Source: Datnioides undecimradiatus
Taxonomy: Eukaryota; Chordata; Actinopteri; Lobotiformes; Datnioididae
Assembly (NCBI GenBank): GCA_008933995.1
Contig: WARS01003734.1
Location: 1,758,599 to 1,822,598 of the forward strand
DNA length: 64,000 nucleotides
Reading direction: 5' to 3'
In this document: in pieces, positions 35,747-48,000 of the stretch
Layout: the number at the start of each line of letters is the position of its first letter
How positions within the stretch are numbered: the first letter of the stretch is position 1
Notes under the pieces: model-generated
Seen by the model: only the letters and a program-made list of their open reading frames with translations
Told to the model about the DNA's origin: nothing
The model's database searches: none
Made by a program: the position numbers and the translations under genes

Positions 35747-37777
35747 ATGGAAGTGTCCTCTCAGGATCCATCTCTCATGGCTATGGACCTGTCAAAGGGC
35801 TTCTCAGTCAACCCGCTGACCCGCAGCCACGCAGAGGCCATGGACCTGGCCAAGAAGCCAGAGTGGTACCACAGACGCCCGCCGAGCTGCAGCAACGAGA
35901 TCAGCTCCCCGTTCAGATCCAGAGCCTCGTCCTCCTACAGCTCGCTGTCCACGCAGCTGCACACTGAGCCCGGTGCGCCTGTCCACTGCAGGGACATGGA
36001 GCAGCGCCCGGAGACTTTAGGTAACTACATGAATACGAGTCTAGCTCCGGCGCTGGATCTGTACCGCGACGGGGTTCACAGCAACCTGTGGCACCCGGGT
36101 TTCTATGGGCCTGAGCAGAGTGGCGGTCCGGTTCCTGAGAGCAGCGGCGGAGAGGAGAGCGACAGCGGCTCAGATGTTATTTTCCTGGTTTCCTCAGCTA
36201 AAGAGCCACTCTTATGCAGTCCTTTCATCCAGGACAGCGTGCGGCACATCGTGGAGCCGCTGTCCCCGGCTGTGTCCTCGCTGGACGAAGGGAGAGGCTG
36301 CTACCACCTACCTCAGCCTCTGAGCTCACCCAGTCCCGACAGCTCGTACTCAGAGGACTCCTCAGACAGCTCAGTAGACATTCCTGTGCATCACACCAGG
36401 CCTGTGGTCCTCCTGTCAGACCTGAGCGCTGTGTACGGCAACGCTGCTGAATCCCCTGTGGACATTTCGAGCGATGACAGCGACGTCATAGAAGTTTCAG
36501 TCACTAACGAAAAGAAGAGCAGCAGCACGTTTCCTTGTCAGGACAGCATTTCCTGTAAGAAGACGAGAGATGCTCGTCCTCAGAGCGAGGATGGAAAAGC
36601 TCCACCCACAGAGGTACGACGCAGCACCCGGATCAGGAAGTCTGTCTCTGAGATGCCTCTGTTCACCTGCAGCGTGTCTCGCCACAGTCTGAGGAGACGA
36701 GCAAAGAACGACGCAGTGGGGATTTATAATGAAAGTTGCGATTCAGACGACGTGATGGAGTACGCGGTGAGGCTGTCCAGCTCGGACGCAGACGAGTCGG
36801 CCCCGCAGCCGAATGTGTCACAGCGAGCCAGCAGCAACTCAGAGGATTCAGCTGTGGACATCCGGACAGACAGGAAGTCACCGCAGGGACAGCTGCAGCC
36901 TCGCCACAAAGTGTCCTGCGCAAAAAGCGTCAGTCATAAACGAAAGAAGCCCCCCGGCATTCGCAAAACTAAAAAACTACGAAGAACTAAATGCAAACAA
37001 AGCAGCCAGATCCTGCCGGAGCAGCATCAGAGGAGAGAGAGAAAGACTGCGAACAAAAAACCTGTGGCGAGACGGAGGAAAAAGAGGCGAACGCCGGCCG
37101 GAGCTTCTGCTCAGTTTCCTCCCAGAGAGCCAGAAATCAAACTGAAATATGCAAACGTGAAGGAGGAGAAGAAGGACAAGAGGTCTGGCAGTTTTTGCCC
37201 TTTTGTTCACATGGACGCGAGGATGTGCACCGTCGTCAACTACCAGGAGGAGGAGGCCTCAGTCCGGAGCAGCGGAGGAGGACCGCAGCAGACTGCCGCC
37301 ATGGCTCTGCCAGGGTTCGTTCCTAATACTTCCTGTTTCCAGCTCGGTCGGTTCAGCTCGGAAAGCAAGTGTCAGACCACGCTGCTGTGCTGCCTGTGCG
37401 GCCAGACGGCCAACGCCATGGGCCTCGGGGACCTTCACGGCCCGTACCATCCCACCAGCACGTCTGCAGAGCAGCAGAACCAGCAGCAGGACGGCAGGAC
37501 TGAGCAGAGCGATGGAGAACATTCACATGGACTCAGAAGCCATGCAGCGAACTCCTCAGAGGGAGAACGGGACGGATACGACAGAGCCGACCCCTGCCTC
37601 CCAAAGGTGCCTGTTCCTCTGGACGAGAGCTGGATCCATGAGGACTGCGGCATCTGGTCCGCCGGAGTCTTCCTGGTCAGAGGGAAGCTGTACGGGTTGG
37701 CGGAGGCGTCCCGGCTCGCACAGGAAACCGTGAGTGACGCAGGACAGGGTCGATTTAAAGAACGACTGGATGATCAG

Positions 37778-37835
<58 letters not shown>

Positions 37836-39597
37836 ATAATCACTGAATCTGAGTCACTGAAGTTTTTGTTTCATATGTGCAAAGAGATGTTATCTGTCAC
37901 AGCGAAGCCCACATCGCACTCATGGCAACATGCATCTGCATATTCAGCTGACTTTTAACCGGCTCCTCACACGATGGGAGCAAAATGCATAGATGTCCAC
38001 AGATGAGTCAAGTCAGGTGGCTCAGGACATTAATGGACAGTTACCATCCTGTGTTCTTACCTGCAGCAATGAATTCAACAAATTAGTGTCACTTTAAAAA
38101 TACATTTCAATATATTTTATTTTGTTTTAGGTCCTGCACTTGTGCTTTTATTACTGTTTTTAACCTGTCAAAGTTTTTCTGAAGGTTGTGTTTTAATTCT
38201 CAAACTGCAGCCGAGCAAGAAAAGGCTGGGTTTAGGAAAGCACAACGTGTAAATTTCATACCAGAAACACTTCTAAGTGTTCGACTCTGCTCTCGGCTGA
38301 CGTTTAAAATGCATTTTTAAACTAATCGAGGACCAAAAACTAAATCAGTTGCGTTGAAACTGCATCAGGAGATGTTTTCAGGTTGGTGTGAGCAGGAGAA
38401 ACAATTCCCAATATCTGTTTCCATGATTCTGTGAGTAAAGCACAGAAATACACCCTATAAATGTTAATTACGTTTTTTTGTCACATGTGTAATGAGTTGA
38501 TGTGTCACAGTGAAACACGATCACACTCGACATGACGTGACTCGTTGTTTTAACAGGATTCTGCCTCACACGCTGAGATCAAAGACGAGACGCTTGTGTT
38601 TCTCGTCTCACTGTGAGCTTCTGTTTTCAGGTGTGTGCAGCGTGCGGACAGACAGGTGCAATAATGGGATGTTTCCAGAAGGGCTGTCCCAGGAATTATC
38701 ACTACAGATGTGCCATTCAGTCAGGTACGGTGTGAGACGCGTGTGACAAAGGCACGGAAGCTAAATACGTTCAGGAGTTATTCTTGTTTCCCGCGCCGAG
38801 CTGCCGTTACCTCAGATCTTTGCTGCCTGTGTTGATGATGTGTAAAGTGACAGATCTGTCAGGGGTGAGAGCTTGAGTCACTTGTGCTTTTTTGTGCTTG
38901 TGTGGGAAGGCTGTCAGTCTCACTCAGCCTGAAAATGACGAATCATTCAAGGAGACCTTTTTAATGTGTGTGTGTGTGTGTGGTGTGTGTGTGTGTTTCA
39001 GGCTGTGTCTTAAACGAAGACAACTTCTCCATTCGATGTCCAGAGCACAAGGTAAATCAGAGAGGTAATGCGAGGAGCCGCTCGGCCTCCGGGGGTCACT
39101 AGAGTAACCCTCATGCTGCTGTGCTGTCTCCAAACACTTCATCCCACAAACTGTGTCTGTGTGCAAATGTAGTACTGTGTCTGAAAGGTACTGCATAGAC
39201 AGTGAATGAGAAACTTGTTTCCATAGAAACAATTAAACAAAGTGTGAGCAGCAACAGCAGCACATTTTAATAAATATCTCTATAGAAACAACAAATAGAC
39301 ATGATAATTAGTGCATTTAGAGCAGAAAAGGAGCCCACTGAGAAAAGGATAAAGTGTGTCGTGTGGCCAAAAGTAAGTGGACACCCCTGTTAGCTAGATT
39401 TATTAATTCTACAAATGTGTAATTATATTTTATGAATATTTCAGAATATGAGCGTTTCGTCTGATTTTAAGCAAATGTTCTTTTTGTTGTCTTATAATGA
39501 AAATGGTCACAGCATTTCCTGCTTTGGAAAGCTGATGTGTGTTTGTATCCAACAGAACCGACTGTTGACAAGCGCAACCAGACAACACAAGAGATGA
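35747..39597 (+). CDS. RAI1/TCF20-family extended-PHD chromatin protein
   Basis: RAI1 and TCF20 are nuclear chromatin-associated regulators whose C-terminal extended PHD finger binds nucleosomes. Four coding exons join in frame: 35747-37729, 38631-38724, 39002-39051 and 39556-39597 (2169 nt, 722 aa). The ATG lies two bases after a good acceptor. Visible: acidic Ser-rich N-terminus with SIM-like hydrophobic cores at 143-148 (DVIFLV), 219-223 (PVVLL) and 246-250 (DVIEV); a basic stretch about 398-450 (ARRRKKRR); the family block PFVHM..CTVVNY..EEE at about 485-503; then the finger with C548/C551, GDLHGPYHP, H631/C634, GVFLVRGKLYGL, C663/C666, C675, C680, H685, C688, C694, C705 and H708. At 722 aa it is less than half the ~1900 aa I recall for RAI1 and TCF20. 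The intron pattern inside the finger is clean. It may be a third family member rather than either named gene. Confidence 0.85.
37779..37832. repeat. (TG)n microsatellite after the long PHD exon
   Basis: About 27 uninterrupted TG units some 50 bp downstream of the donor at 37730 in the PHD gene. Confidence 0.95.
38965..38996 (+). repeat. (TG)n tract at the acceptor of PHD-gene exon 3
   Basis: About 16 TG units with one 'gg' interruption, separated only by 'tttc' from the AG at 39000-39001. Confidence 0.9.
39361..39390. repeat. Terminal fragment of a DNA-transposon-derived repeat
   Basis: 'gtggccaaaagtaagtggac' followed by 'acccct' matches the end of a common fish DNA-transposon repeat I recognise. 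No matching opposite end was found nearby, so it looks like a solo or eroded terminus. Confidence 0.45.
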
Positions 39598-40059
39598 CGT
39601 GAAAGACGTTTGGGGACGCTGGAGGTGTGTAATGCTTCGTCATTTGTCTATATTTTCTAAGCGTAGCTGGTTCAGATGCAGCACTCAGTCAGTGAAAAAT
39701 ATGCAAATCAGCAAAAATGTTAATGATCTAAATGTCAAACAAAACATTTGATGGTTCAAATCAAATGTCGCTTTACTTGTTCTGACATTTTGTGAGCTAC
39801 GCATCACTTATGGACCATTTGTTGGACAAAACAGGACAAGAAGTCACCCGGGGCTTTTTTAGACTGTGCTCAATTAAATTTAAAAGGCAGAAGAAATATG
39901 TCTACACTGAGTAGCAACACCTGGACACTAAGCCCATGATTAAAGCATCTACAGCACAATATACAAGCGCAACATTCAGGTGTGTCCAGTGCTACTGTGC
40001 ACCACTTTGAGCTGGGTGCATGACAGGGACCTGTCAGCTTTTGGTTAGCTGAAGATAGC

Positions 40060-40625
40060 AAACAGTTTATACTCAGCTTAAGGTAGTTACTAGTTAGCTA
40101 AAACTAATGGACAAACTGTAAATAGTTAGCTAAAGCTAACGAACAGATTATGCTAAAAGTAACAGATAAACATGGTCGGCTAAAAGTATCGGACAAATAA
40201 GTCATAGTTAGCTAAAGCTAGTGGGAAGCTAATAGTTTGTTAAAAGTAACAGACAAACACAGTATCATAAGCTAATGCGCAGCTAAAAGTTAGCTCAAAT
40301 TGACAGCTAAAACATTTGTTGAGCTACAAGTAATGCACCAACAAACAGGAAATAGTTTGCTAAAGCTAATGGACAGCAAATAGCTACGTAAATGTATTGG
40401 ACAGCTAATAGTTAGCTAAAGATAATAGACAGCTAATAGTTAGCAAAAGATAATGGCCACATAATTAGCTAAAGCGAATGGACAGTTGATAGTAAGCTAA
40501 ACATAATGGACAGATAATAGTTAGCCAAAGCTAATGGACAGATAAGAGTTAGCCAAAGCTAATGGACAGATAAGAGTTAGCCAAAGCTAATGGACAGCTA
40601 AGAATTAACTTAAGGTAACAGCTTT
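40060..40625. repeat. ~28-bp minisatellite built on 'gttagc.aaagctaatggacag'
   Basis: Irregular tandem array. It is cleanest at about 40510-40605, where three near-identical 28-bp units (gttagccaaagctaatgga + cagataaga) sit head to tail, and it decays to the left. It lies between the last coding exon of the PHD gene and the presumed 3' UTR exon. Confidence 0.85.
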
Positions 40626-40943
40626 TGTTAACTATTACCCGTTTGTCTGACGGTCGTAGCTGAGCTTTTATCTAACAGATAAATTGTTTAAATAAATTGT
40701 GGCGTCTTCCAACAAAGATTAAGCTCTGCTTTGGGATATTTTCAGTATTTTCGACAGTTTGAACCAAACAAACGACTGGTTTAGAAACTATGCACATGAA
40801 TCTTAAAACTCGTTTGCTCTGCTCGTTCATCTTTAATGTTGTTTAATTTCCTTTTTTTCCAGAATGATCCACAGATCTCCTCAGGGTGTGAAGTGATCCG
40901 TCTGATCTCACCTGTGTGATTTTATAACACAACGTAACGCGAC

Positions 40944-41096
40944 TATGTGTGTGTTTGTGTGTGTGTTTGAGAGTGCGATGGTCTTCGTGTTTGTGTGTCT
41001 GTGTGTGCTCAAGCAGATCAACCAGGGGCCACTTAAAGATTTTTATAAGATGTGTGTCTTTGTTTTGTTCTGTTTTTATGGGCTCTGTGTGTGTGT

Positions 41097-41127
<31 letters not shown>

Positions 41128-41128
41128 G
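40944..41128. repeat. Interrupted (TG)n-rich stretch
   Basis: Low-complexity TG-rich DNA, purest at 41087-41128. The open frames across it are artefacts of the dinucleotide repeat. Confidence 0.7.
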
Positions 41129-41462
41129 CTATTTATTCCCTTTTTTGAAGACCCACACTTGGACTAGCCACGTCACAAATGCAGTTTATTATTTCAACAT
41201 AATTATTAGAGTTTTAATGAGCTTTATGGTTTTGTCGTATAGGATATGATGATCTTTATATGAGGCCACTTCTTTATTTCTACAGGTTTTGTACTTTTCT
41301 ATATCTGTTAGCGCTTCAGTCGTCACATAACCAACATAATTTATTGTCATCGAGTTGCATGCACAGTCGATGTTTGCTGCAGATGCACTTTATGGTATAA
41401 TTTTATTCCATCAGTTGTTATTTATGTCTGTTCCCTTTGTACTAAAATTATTTAAATGTAAT

Positions 41463-42791
41463 TTAAAGCTGCACTACGCAACATTTATGTACAATAATAC
41501 AGAATCTCTGTGTAAAACACAACATAGAGGACGTCCCATCCCCTCTGACATTCACCGTATCCAAGCAAAGTTATTTCTGCTTTCAGGTGTGGATGCCTCT
41601 CCGCTCACAGGATGTGGAAACTTAAGATTGTCAAACAGAACAAAACGTCTCAGCTCAGTCCAGAAAAAGATTCAGAGCTTCTTTTTTTTCCATTTCTGCT
41701 CTAATGTAAAGTTAAAAGGTCAAATTCGGTAAAAGTCAAGTGCTCAGAGTCAGTTGACGCAAAATGAGTTGATCGTGTCTGCATTTCAGTGCTTTTAATG
41801 ACTGATTAAATGCCAAACAAATACAAATTGCTGCTTCTGAGGTGCAAGGATTAGCTGCTGCTGTTTTCTCTAGTGTATCATTATTTATATTATATAGGTT
41901 TTAACTGTGCTGTACCCCAGAATTTGATCAGTTTGAATAGCTGATTTAGCTGTTTAATGCAAAGATGTGACACATATATATATTAAATTAGAAGCTCACA
42001 AGGAGCACACATAATAAAGGGGGATACTGTCAAAATACAATCAGTATCCCTCTCCATCACCCCCTTAGGTCACTGTTAGGTGGGTGCTGACTCTCTGCCT
42101 ACATGAGTCTCGTGTTTTACCTGTAGGACTGTGGTTTTAACGCCTTTCTCCGTCAGTTGTGATGTGAAAACATCTGATGACGTGCATGAAGTCGAATAAT
42201 CCCATTTATTTGCAATGGAGAGCATGAAATCCGACCGTGCATAAACACGACTCAACCTCATCTTTATGCAAATAGAGAGTCCATCCAGTGGAGACGCACC
42301 AAGCTCAGATTAAACCATCAAACTGGGCAGCGCTTATCAAATATTGATGAATATGCTCTGACTGCACTTCCTGTTTCTTGCCTCAAACATTAGTAGTAGT
42401 TTTGTGGTTTCTGATCCTTGCGAGAGTTGGTTTGTGACAGACCAGCGTCTAGGGGGCAGTGCTGGTTCGGGATGTGGGGGACACGATCAGGAAGCATAAT
42501 GTCGCCATGGATTCAGTGAGTTAAACCCCATTTTTTAGCCTGTTGTTGGCATTTTTGGAAAAGTTTGACAAGTCAACCATTAGCACTTCCTGTTCAGTGC
42601 TTACTATCACTGGATTACTTTGATACTGAAGCTCTCTTTCTGTGACGTCTAAGCATCACAGAAAGCAGCAGTTTGATCACCTCTGCTGTGGATAACCCAC
42701 AGATAAAATGTGTTTTTTGTGTTTTGGGTGAATCGGCCCTTTAATATGTTTCCACTCCTTGTTGAGCTGAAGTCGCCTAGTGCAGCTTTAA
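41463..42791. mobile_element. ~1.3-kb non-autonomous element with terminal inverted repeats
   Basis: The left end ttaaagctgcactacgcaac (41463-41482) is an inverted copy of the right end at 42772-42791, with 18 of 20 bases identical. Both ends carry TTAA outermost, so TTAA may be target duplication or part of the repeat. No transposase frame is visible. Superfamily is not assigned. It lies wholly within the presumed 3' UTR of the PHD gene. Confidence 0.65.
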
Positions 42792-42973
42792 CCATCCATC
42801 TCTGTACGAGCTGCTGTGTTTCAGTTCACATGAGTCGTTACCGTGGAGACATGACCGATGACAAACGGGCAGTTAGAAGCATTAACAGTTTTTAGTAAAT
42901 TGTTAGTTCGTTTTCATGCCTGCACTTTTTATTATTTGAGAATATAAAAAGATAATTAATGTTTTTTAATAAA

Positions 42974-44784
42974 AGTGGATAAAGCTGAACCCGTGTCTGT
43001 GTCTTTAAACAGATTGATTCAGAAACGCTGACTTTAGCAGTGAACTCGTCTCAGTGTTTGTTTTGCAGAGCGCTCAAACAGCCTGATAAATGTTGTTTGT
43101 GCAGAAGCTGGGATCCTCGATCGTTACGGCTCCTACACAGGGAACAAAATGTTTTCGCTGCGAGGAACGAAGTGTGTCTGGGTTTTTGGCAAGTCACCAA
43201 AGACCTAACGCGTTTTTATTTTGTGATACCAATATTTGTTTCCAGCTTAATTCAGTGTCCTGCTGAAACAAACAGAATTACTCTTCTCAGGGACGAATTT
43301 GAGACTTCGCCGTGAATCACAGCAGATCTCGTTTCTCTTGTCATTTCATGCTTTTAAGGCACAATTTGAACATAAACGGTTTGTTTACGTGGCTTGAAAA
43401 CAGCTGTAGGACATAGAAAGTCTTCCCTCTCAGAGTCTTAGAGTAGCTTCAGATGTCAGGGTTTCACATTTTCTTGAATTGAAATCTACTTATTTTCAGA
43501 AAAAGTAAAAATAAATACAAATAAACATAGAAAATCATATTCTATTCTATTCTATTATAAATATGGCTGTGTGGGATGGCTGTTTTCTGACAAACTGATG
43601 CAAAAATGGGCACTGTAGGGGTGAAACAAAAATATTTACAGTCTTAACTTGTTTTTTGGTCTGAACACAAGACAAAACTGATAATATCAGTAACTTTAGG
43701 GCAAAATAAGAAGAATTTTATTAAGTTCTTGTGTCACAGTTTCCTCCAAATTACAGTAACAATGCAGCATAGAGTTAAAAATGTCAAACACCAGAAACGA
43801 GATGAGCAAGTAAGAAACTGAAAAACAGAGAAATATATATCTTTAGTGGTTCTGTGAAAGGCAAATTAAAATGACATGGGGAGTTATATTGAAGAGCAAT
43901 AAATAAACAAAATAAATGAATGTATACATTTATTTATTATACAAATTGTATTTTTACATATGACCTAATTTTATACAGCAGCTTTGGAAAACAGTTTACA
44001 AACAGTACAAAGTTATATAAGTGCAAAAAGCAAAATGTGAATATAAAAGGAATAAACACAATAAAATGAATAACAGGACATCACATTGAAGGGCTGATGG
44101 GTGGTTTAAAAAGGTATCTGTAGCAGACAAAGGCAGTTTCATTTTAGTCAGACTTTAAGCTGTTTCTAAATGCAGAACAATTGATATTTTCAGTCAACAC
44201 AGACTTTTACATTGAGTCACAACTGCACTTCACTCCAACACCTACGTCACAGCGACTGAATCTATCTCTGGAAACCTTTTACAGCTCTTCCTCACATCAT
44301 TATCAGGCTGCCACGTTGACCTGCGGCAGCATGTGGAAGGTGTTTGTCACGTCTCTGCGCCACCTTGTTGAACTCAAACAGACTCTCGGCCCTCACCTGC
44401 TGAAATTAGCCTGGCAGCCGGAGACTGTGCGAGCATACGGAGGCCGTTTCCATGGCAGACGGCGCCTTTGTAATGCAGCGTTTCAGCAGGGCAGGTCACA
44501 GCAGCTGGTGTGTTTCACTGAAGATCAGCTTGACTTACATTAAAGATCAAGATCAGTGTAAAATTAGAAGCAGGGAGAGCCTGTGCTGGTTTGAAGTTAA
44601 TGAAATCAACATTTATTTTGAGTCTTCCTCCCTCAGAGGAATCGTGCCGATAAGGAAACAGATGAAAACTCAAAGTCAGATGGTCAATTAATATTCATGT
44701 AATTCGCTGAGTCATGCAGGCTGAGCAGAAAACACTGGAGCCTGCAGCCGTGCTAGCTGCTCTGACAGCCTGCACTCAGACACA
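42974..44784. other. Intergenic DNA, nothing recognised
   Basis: Downstream of the PHD gene. Several stop-bounded open frames exist but none resembles a known protein or has supporting splice sites. Confidence 0.45.
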
Positions 44785-45005
44785 GTGGTGCTTTGAGCTA
44801 AAATGCTAATGTTATGCTAACATGCGGATGCTTGGGAGGTGTGATTGTATCCATGCATGCATCTTAGCTTGCTTCCTAATTAGCATTAAACAGTGAAATA
44901 CAGCTGATGCTAATGCTAACATCAGCGTGCCGGCATGCACACAATGCCAACATGCTATTGTGTAGCACATGCTAAGAAGCTAACACTGAGGTTCTACATA
45001 TTTAA
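44785..45005. repeat. Interspersed repeat of the 'gctaacatgctgatg' family, copy 1
   Basis: 'tgctttgagctaaaatgctaa' and 'atgctaacatgcggatg', then 'ctaattagcattaaacagtg' and 'tacagctgatgctaatgc', are in the order typical of a common percomorph repeat. A second copy is at 56255-56410. Confidence 0.55.
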
Positions 45006-48000
45006 ATCAAAGTACTGGACAGATTAAATGATGACTGTGCAGCATAACAAATTAAATTGAACTCTGTGGACCAAAGTGTTGGTTTACCAGTATGGCCTCT
45101 AACTGCTAACAAGGCTAAACTGTACATTTTTAATGTTAATTTGCTAAATCGCTTAAATTAAATGGTGGATATTCTGCACACCAGTATGAACAGGTGCTAA
45201 AATCAGTGTGAAAGCTGTTAACAGCCACAGATTTGCTCAGCACCTCCATCAACATAGGAGACACACAGTCCTTTTTAGAGCAGTGTTATATGAATTATTG
45301 CCCCGAGAGCACGAAACACATGTTGTGGAAGAAAAATAAAACTTGTCTAATAAAAAAAGATTGACCAGTAACTGCCGCAGCACTTTTTTGTTTAGTCATT
45401 TAATCTGTTTCAGTGACATTAAACTCCACCAGAGCACCAAAACAGGTTCAGACTGACAGTGCCAGTCATAAGGAACCTGTGTGAGTCCAAACAACACTCT
45501 TTCTCTTGCTAACCATTAGCATGATAGCACTGTTACTGTGTGCGTGTTAGCATTTAGAGCTTTCTGTCCTGGTCATGTCTGTCTGGGTCTATTTTGCAGC
45601 TGAAATGGTCACATGATGATATGACGTCACCATGTTCACGCCTGCAGCTGCAGATGAAGAGTCCGCTCCCTCTCGTTGTTTTTATTCCTCCTCTTTTCCT
45701 GCCTTTCTCCCTTTTTATTGCTCCTCCTCCTCTCGCTGTTTACCCTTATCTTCCCAACATTCAGTCTCTTTACAGTCACCATCCCCTCGCTCAGGCCGCA
45801 GCCTTATCTCGCATTCACAAAACAAAACTCACGCAGGTCACACATGGAGATAACATGCAGTTTCCTGCTAAAACAGCATCAGAACAGACAGAACATGCAG
45901 AGTCTCGGGACATTCAGTCCATCAAAGTCCGTCTAAAGCTTGTAGCTCGCATAGATCATCATGATTTAGGGCCTTGTGCTGTGCAAAGCATCAGTGCTGC
46001 AAGTTACTGATGTTTTATCATCCAAACTTTCTCTTTTCTGGCTCAGTGTCTCACAAATGAACCGTGCACTAACCGTGAAATTCTGAATTTTTACACTAAA
46101 ATCAAATAGATATCACTATGATACAGGCCTGAACATGGCTGGGCTGTGCTTGTTGCTCCACCAAAAATGTCAAAAAGCTAAAGCTAGTGTTTAACCCTCA
46201 CATACGGACCACTGACATCTTTGTTTTGTGTTTTCCAGCATTTTTTCTAAATCCTGCACATGTGGTTTTTTTAGATGTTTTTTTGTATTTGCCTGTATTT
46301 TCTTCAGGGTGAGGGTTTCTTCAGTGCATTGAACCTGCAGGGCCACCGTAATCTGAACTTCAAACAGAAGAAAACGTTTTAACAAAAATAAATAAGTTGT
46401 TTTTGAAGCTGTTTTGCTGCAGATTCGTGTGAAAAAACACTTTGCGTGCACACCACGTTGTTCGACACTCCGTCTGCTCGCTGGTGGTGAGGCGCTCGGC
46501 TGTAATTGCTATGCTGAACATGCAGCGTTGCTTGATGATTTGCTCTCCGCCTCAGCTGCACTGGGTTTTTTTTTTTTTTTTTTTGCCCCTTCCTTTAAAT
46601 TCAGGCCGACTGAGTTTGTTTTTCTGGACTGACATTGCAAAGATTAATTTCACCCGTCTCATTCTTATCAGTCTACAAAAATGCTGTGTGTTTTGCAGAG
46701 CTGCCGTTTTTAAAATCTGTGCTGCATAAAAAAAAACAAGCATTTTAAGCCTCAGTCGCTCAGTTGGGTTGATTTTCTGTAATATCGGTAAAGATGTATA
46801 TGTTACTAAAGAATATATATACATATTATGCAAATCCTTAGGTTTGTAGTTTTATTTAGAATAGATTTTTACGCTTTAATATCAAATAAAAACAGTTATT
46901 CTCATTCTGTACATTGCTGCAGTGCGTCTTTTAAGGCCTCCTGAAAAATCCAGTCTTCTCTGATTGGTTGGCTCCCACTCTGCCCACCTTTCTGCATGAT
47001 CACTGCAGGTGGAAAGCTCTGAAACCAAGTCACTTCCTCGGTGAATACGCTCACGATAAATGCTTCTAAACCAAAAACGTCACCACAGATGTTGATGAGC
47101 TTAATCAGGTGAGGAGCCGAGCAAGCTAACAAAGCTAACGCTAGCTGCGGTAAACATTTCCAGGCAAAACAACAACAAAGAAACGACCTCAGGCTTCCAA
47201 CTCACTAATTCTCCATATCTAATTATCCTTGAATGAGGCTTAACATCAACTCTGTTTCTCTGGGCTGTCCCTCTATATGCTAGCTACATTAGCAGCGCAA
47301 CATGCTAATGGCAACTTTAACAATCTAACCAACAAGATAAACAGTAAAACAACATAAACATAAACATGAAAGATAAGCTGTTGCTTGCAGTCGCAGTACT
47401 GGTGAACACTGCGCCTGCTCCAGGCAGCCAATCGAATCAAACAAGGGGCGGGCTTTCTGTTGCTGGGATTCACCGAGAGACTTTCCACTAAAATGTCATC
47501 CAGTCTGTGTGAATCCATGTTAATACAACAGTGTAAACTCTTCTGCTTTATCCAACTGCCTGCAAGGTGTGCACAAGTGAGGCAGACATGTAGCAGAGGA
47601 GAAGACAGGACTGCAAACGCTGCAGACATTTTACATGCACCAGAAAGTGAAATGAGACACTAAAGAAAAGGGAAAGAAGCCAAAAAGCACAACATGGCCT
47701 CTTTAACTGTAACATTAAATCAGTCAGTCCTACCTATGTGGGAGTGTTATGTAATTCAGCTTCCAGCGAGGTTTTGCAGGCAGACGCTGCTCATTACAGC
47801 TGAGCAGCAACACGCCTCAGTGGCTTTGCAGCTTCATGGGGCACTCTGAGTTTACTGGAGCATAATTATGTGACCGACATACAGTAAAGCTGTGATCTAC
47901 TCTGTTTTTACTGGGCTCTGTATGAAAATGATGAAACTGGAACGGGCATCGTGATGAAAGCTGATCTCTTGACTTCAAATCTGCAGTTTGGTCAAAACAA

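Larger units (their letters stand above)
40863..42973 (+). other. Presumed 3' UTR exon of the PHD gene
   Basis: The last coding exon can end at a donor at 39625 (27 nt after the stop codon). A strong acceptor with a T-rich tract precedes 40863. Sequence from there has no coding signal. Candidate poly(A) signals are 'aataaa' at 42013-42018 and 42968-42973. The short stop-to-junction distance would avoid nonsense-mediated decay. Inference only; no transcript evidence is available. Confidence 0.4.

Noticed and set aside
40060-40625. CRISPR-like array
   Set aside because: The units are contiguous with no unique spacers and lie in a vertebrate intron; it is a minisatellite.
45594-46010. 138-residue open frame rich in Pro/Leu
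   Set aside because: Composition reflects CT-rich DNA; no recognisable domain, and overlapping frames of similar size in the other phases.
47250-47700. Possible DNA-transposon copy ending in 'catggcctctttaa'
   Set aside because: Only the right end looks familiar; no matching opposite end or target duplication could be located.
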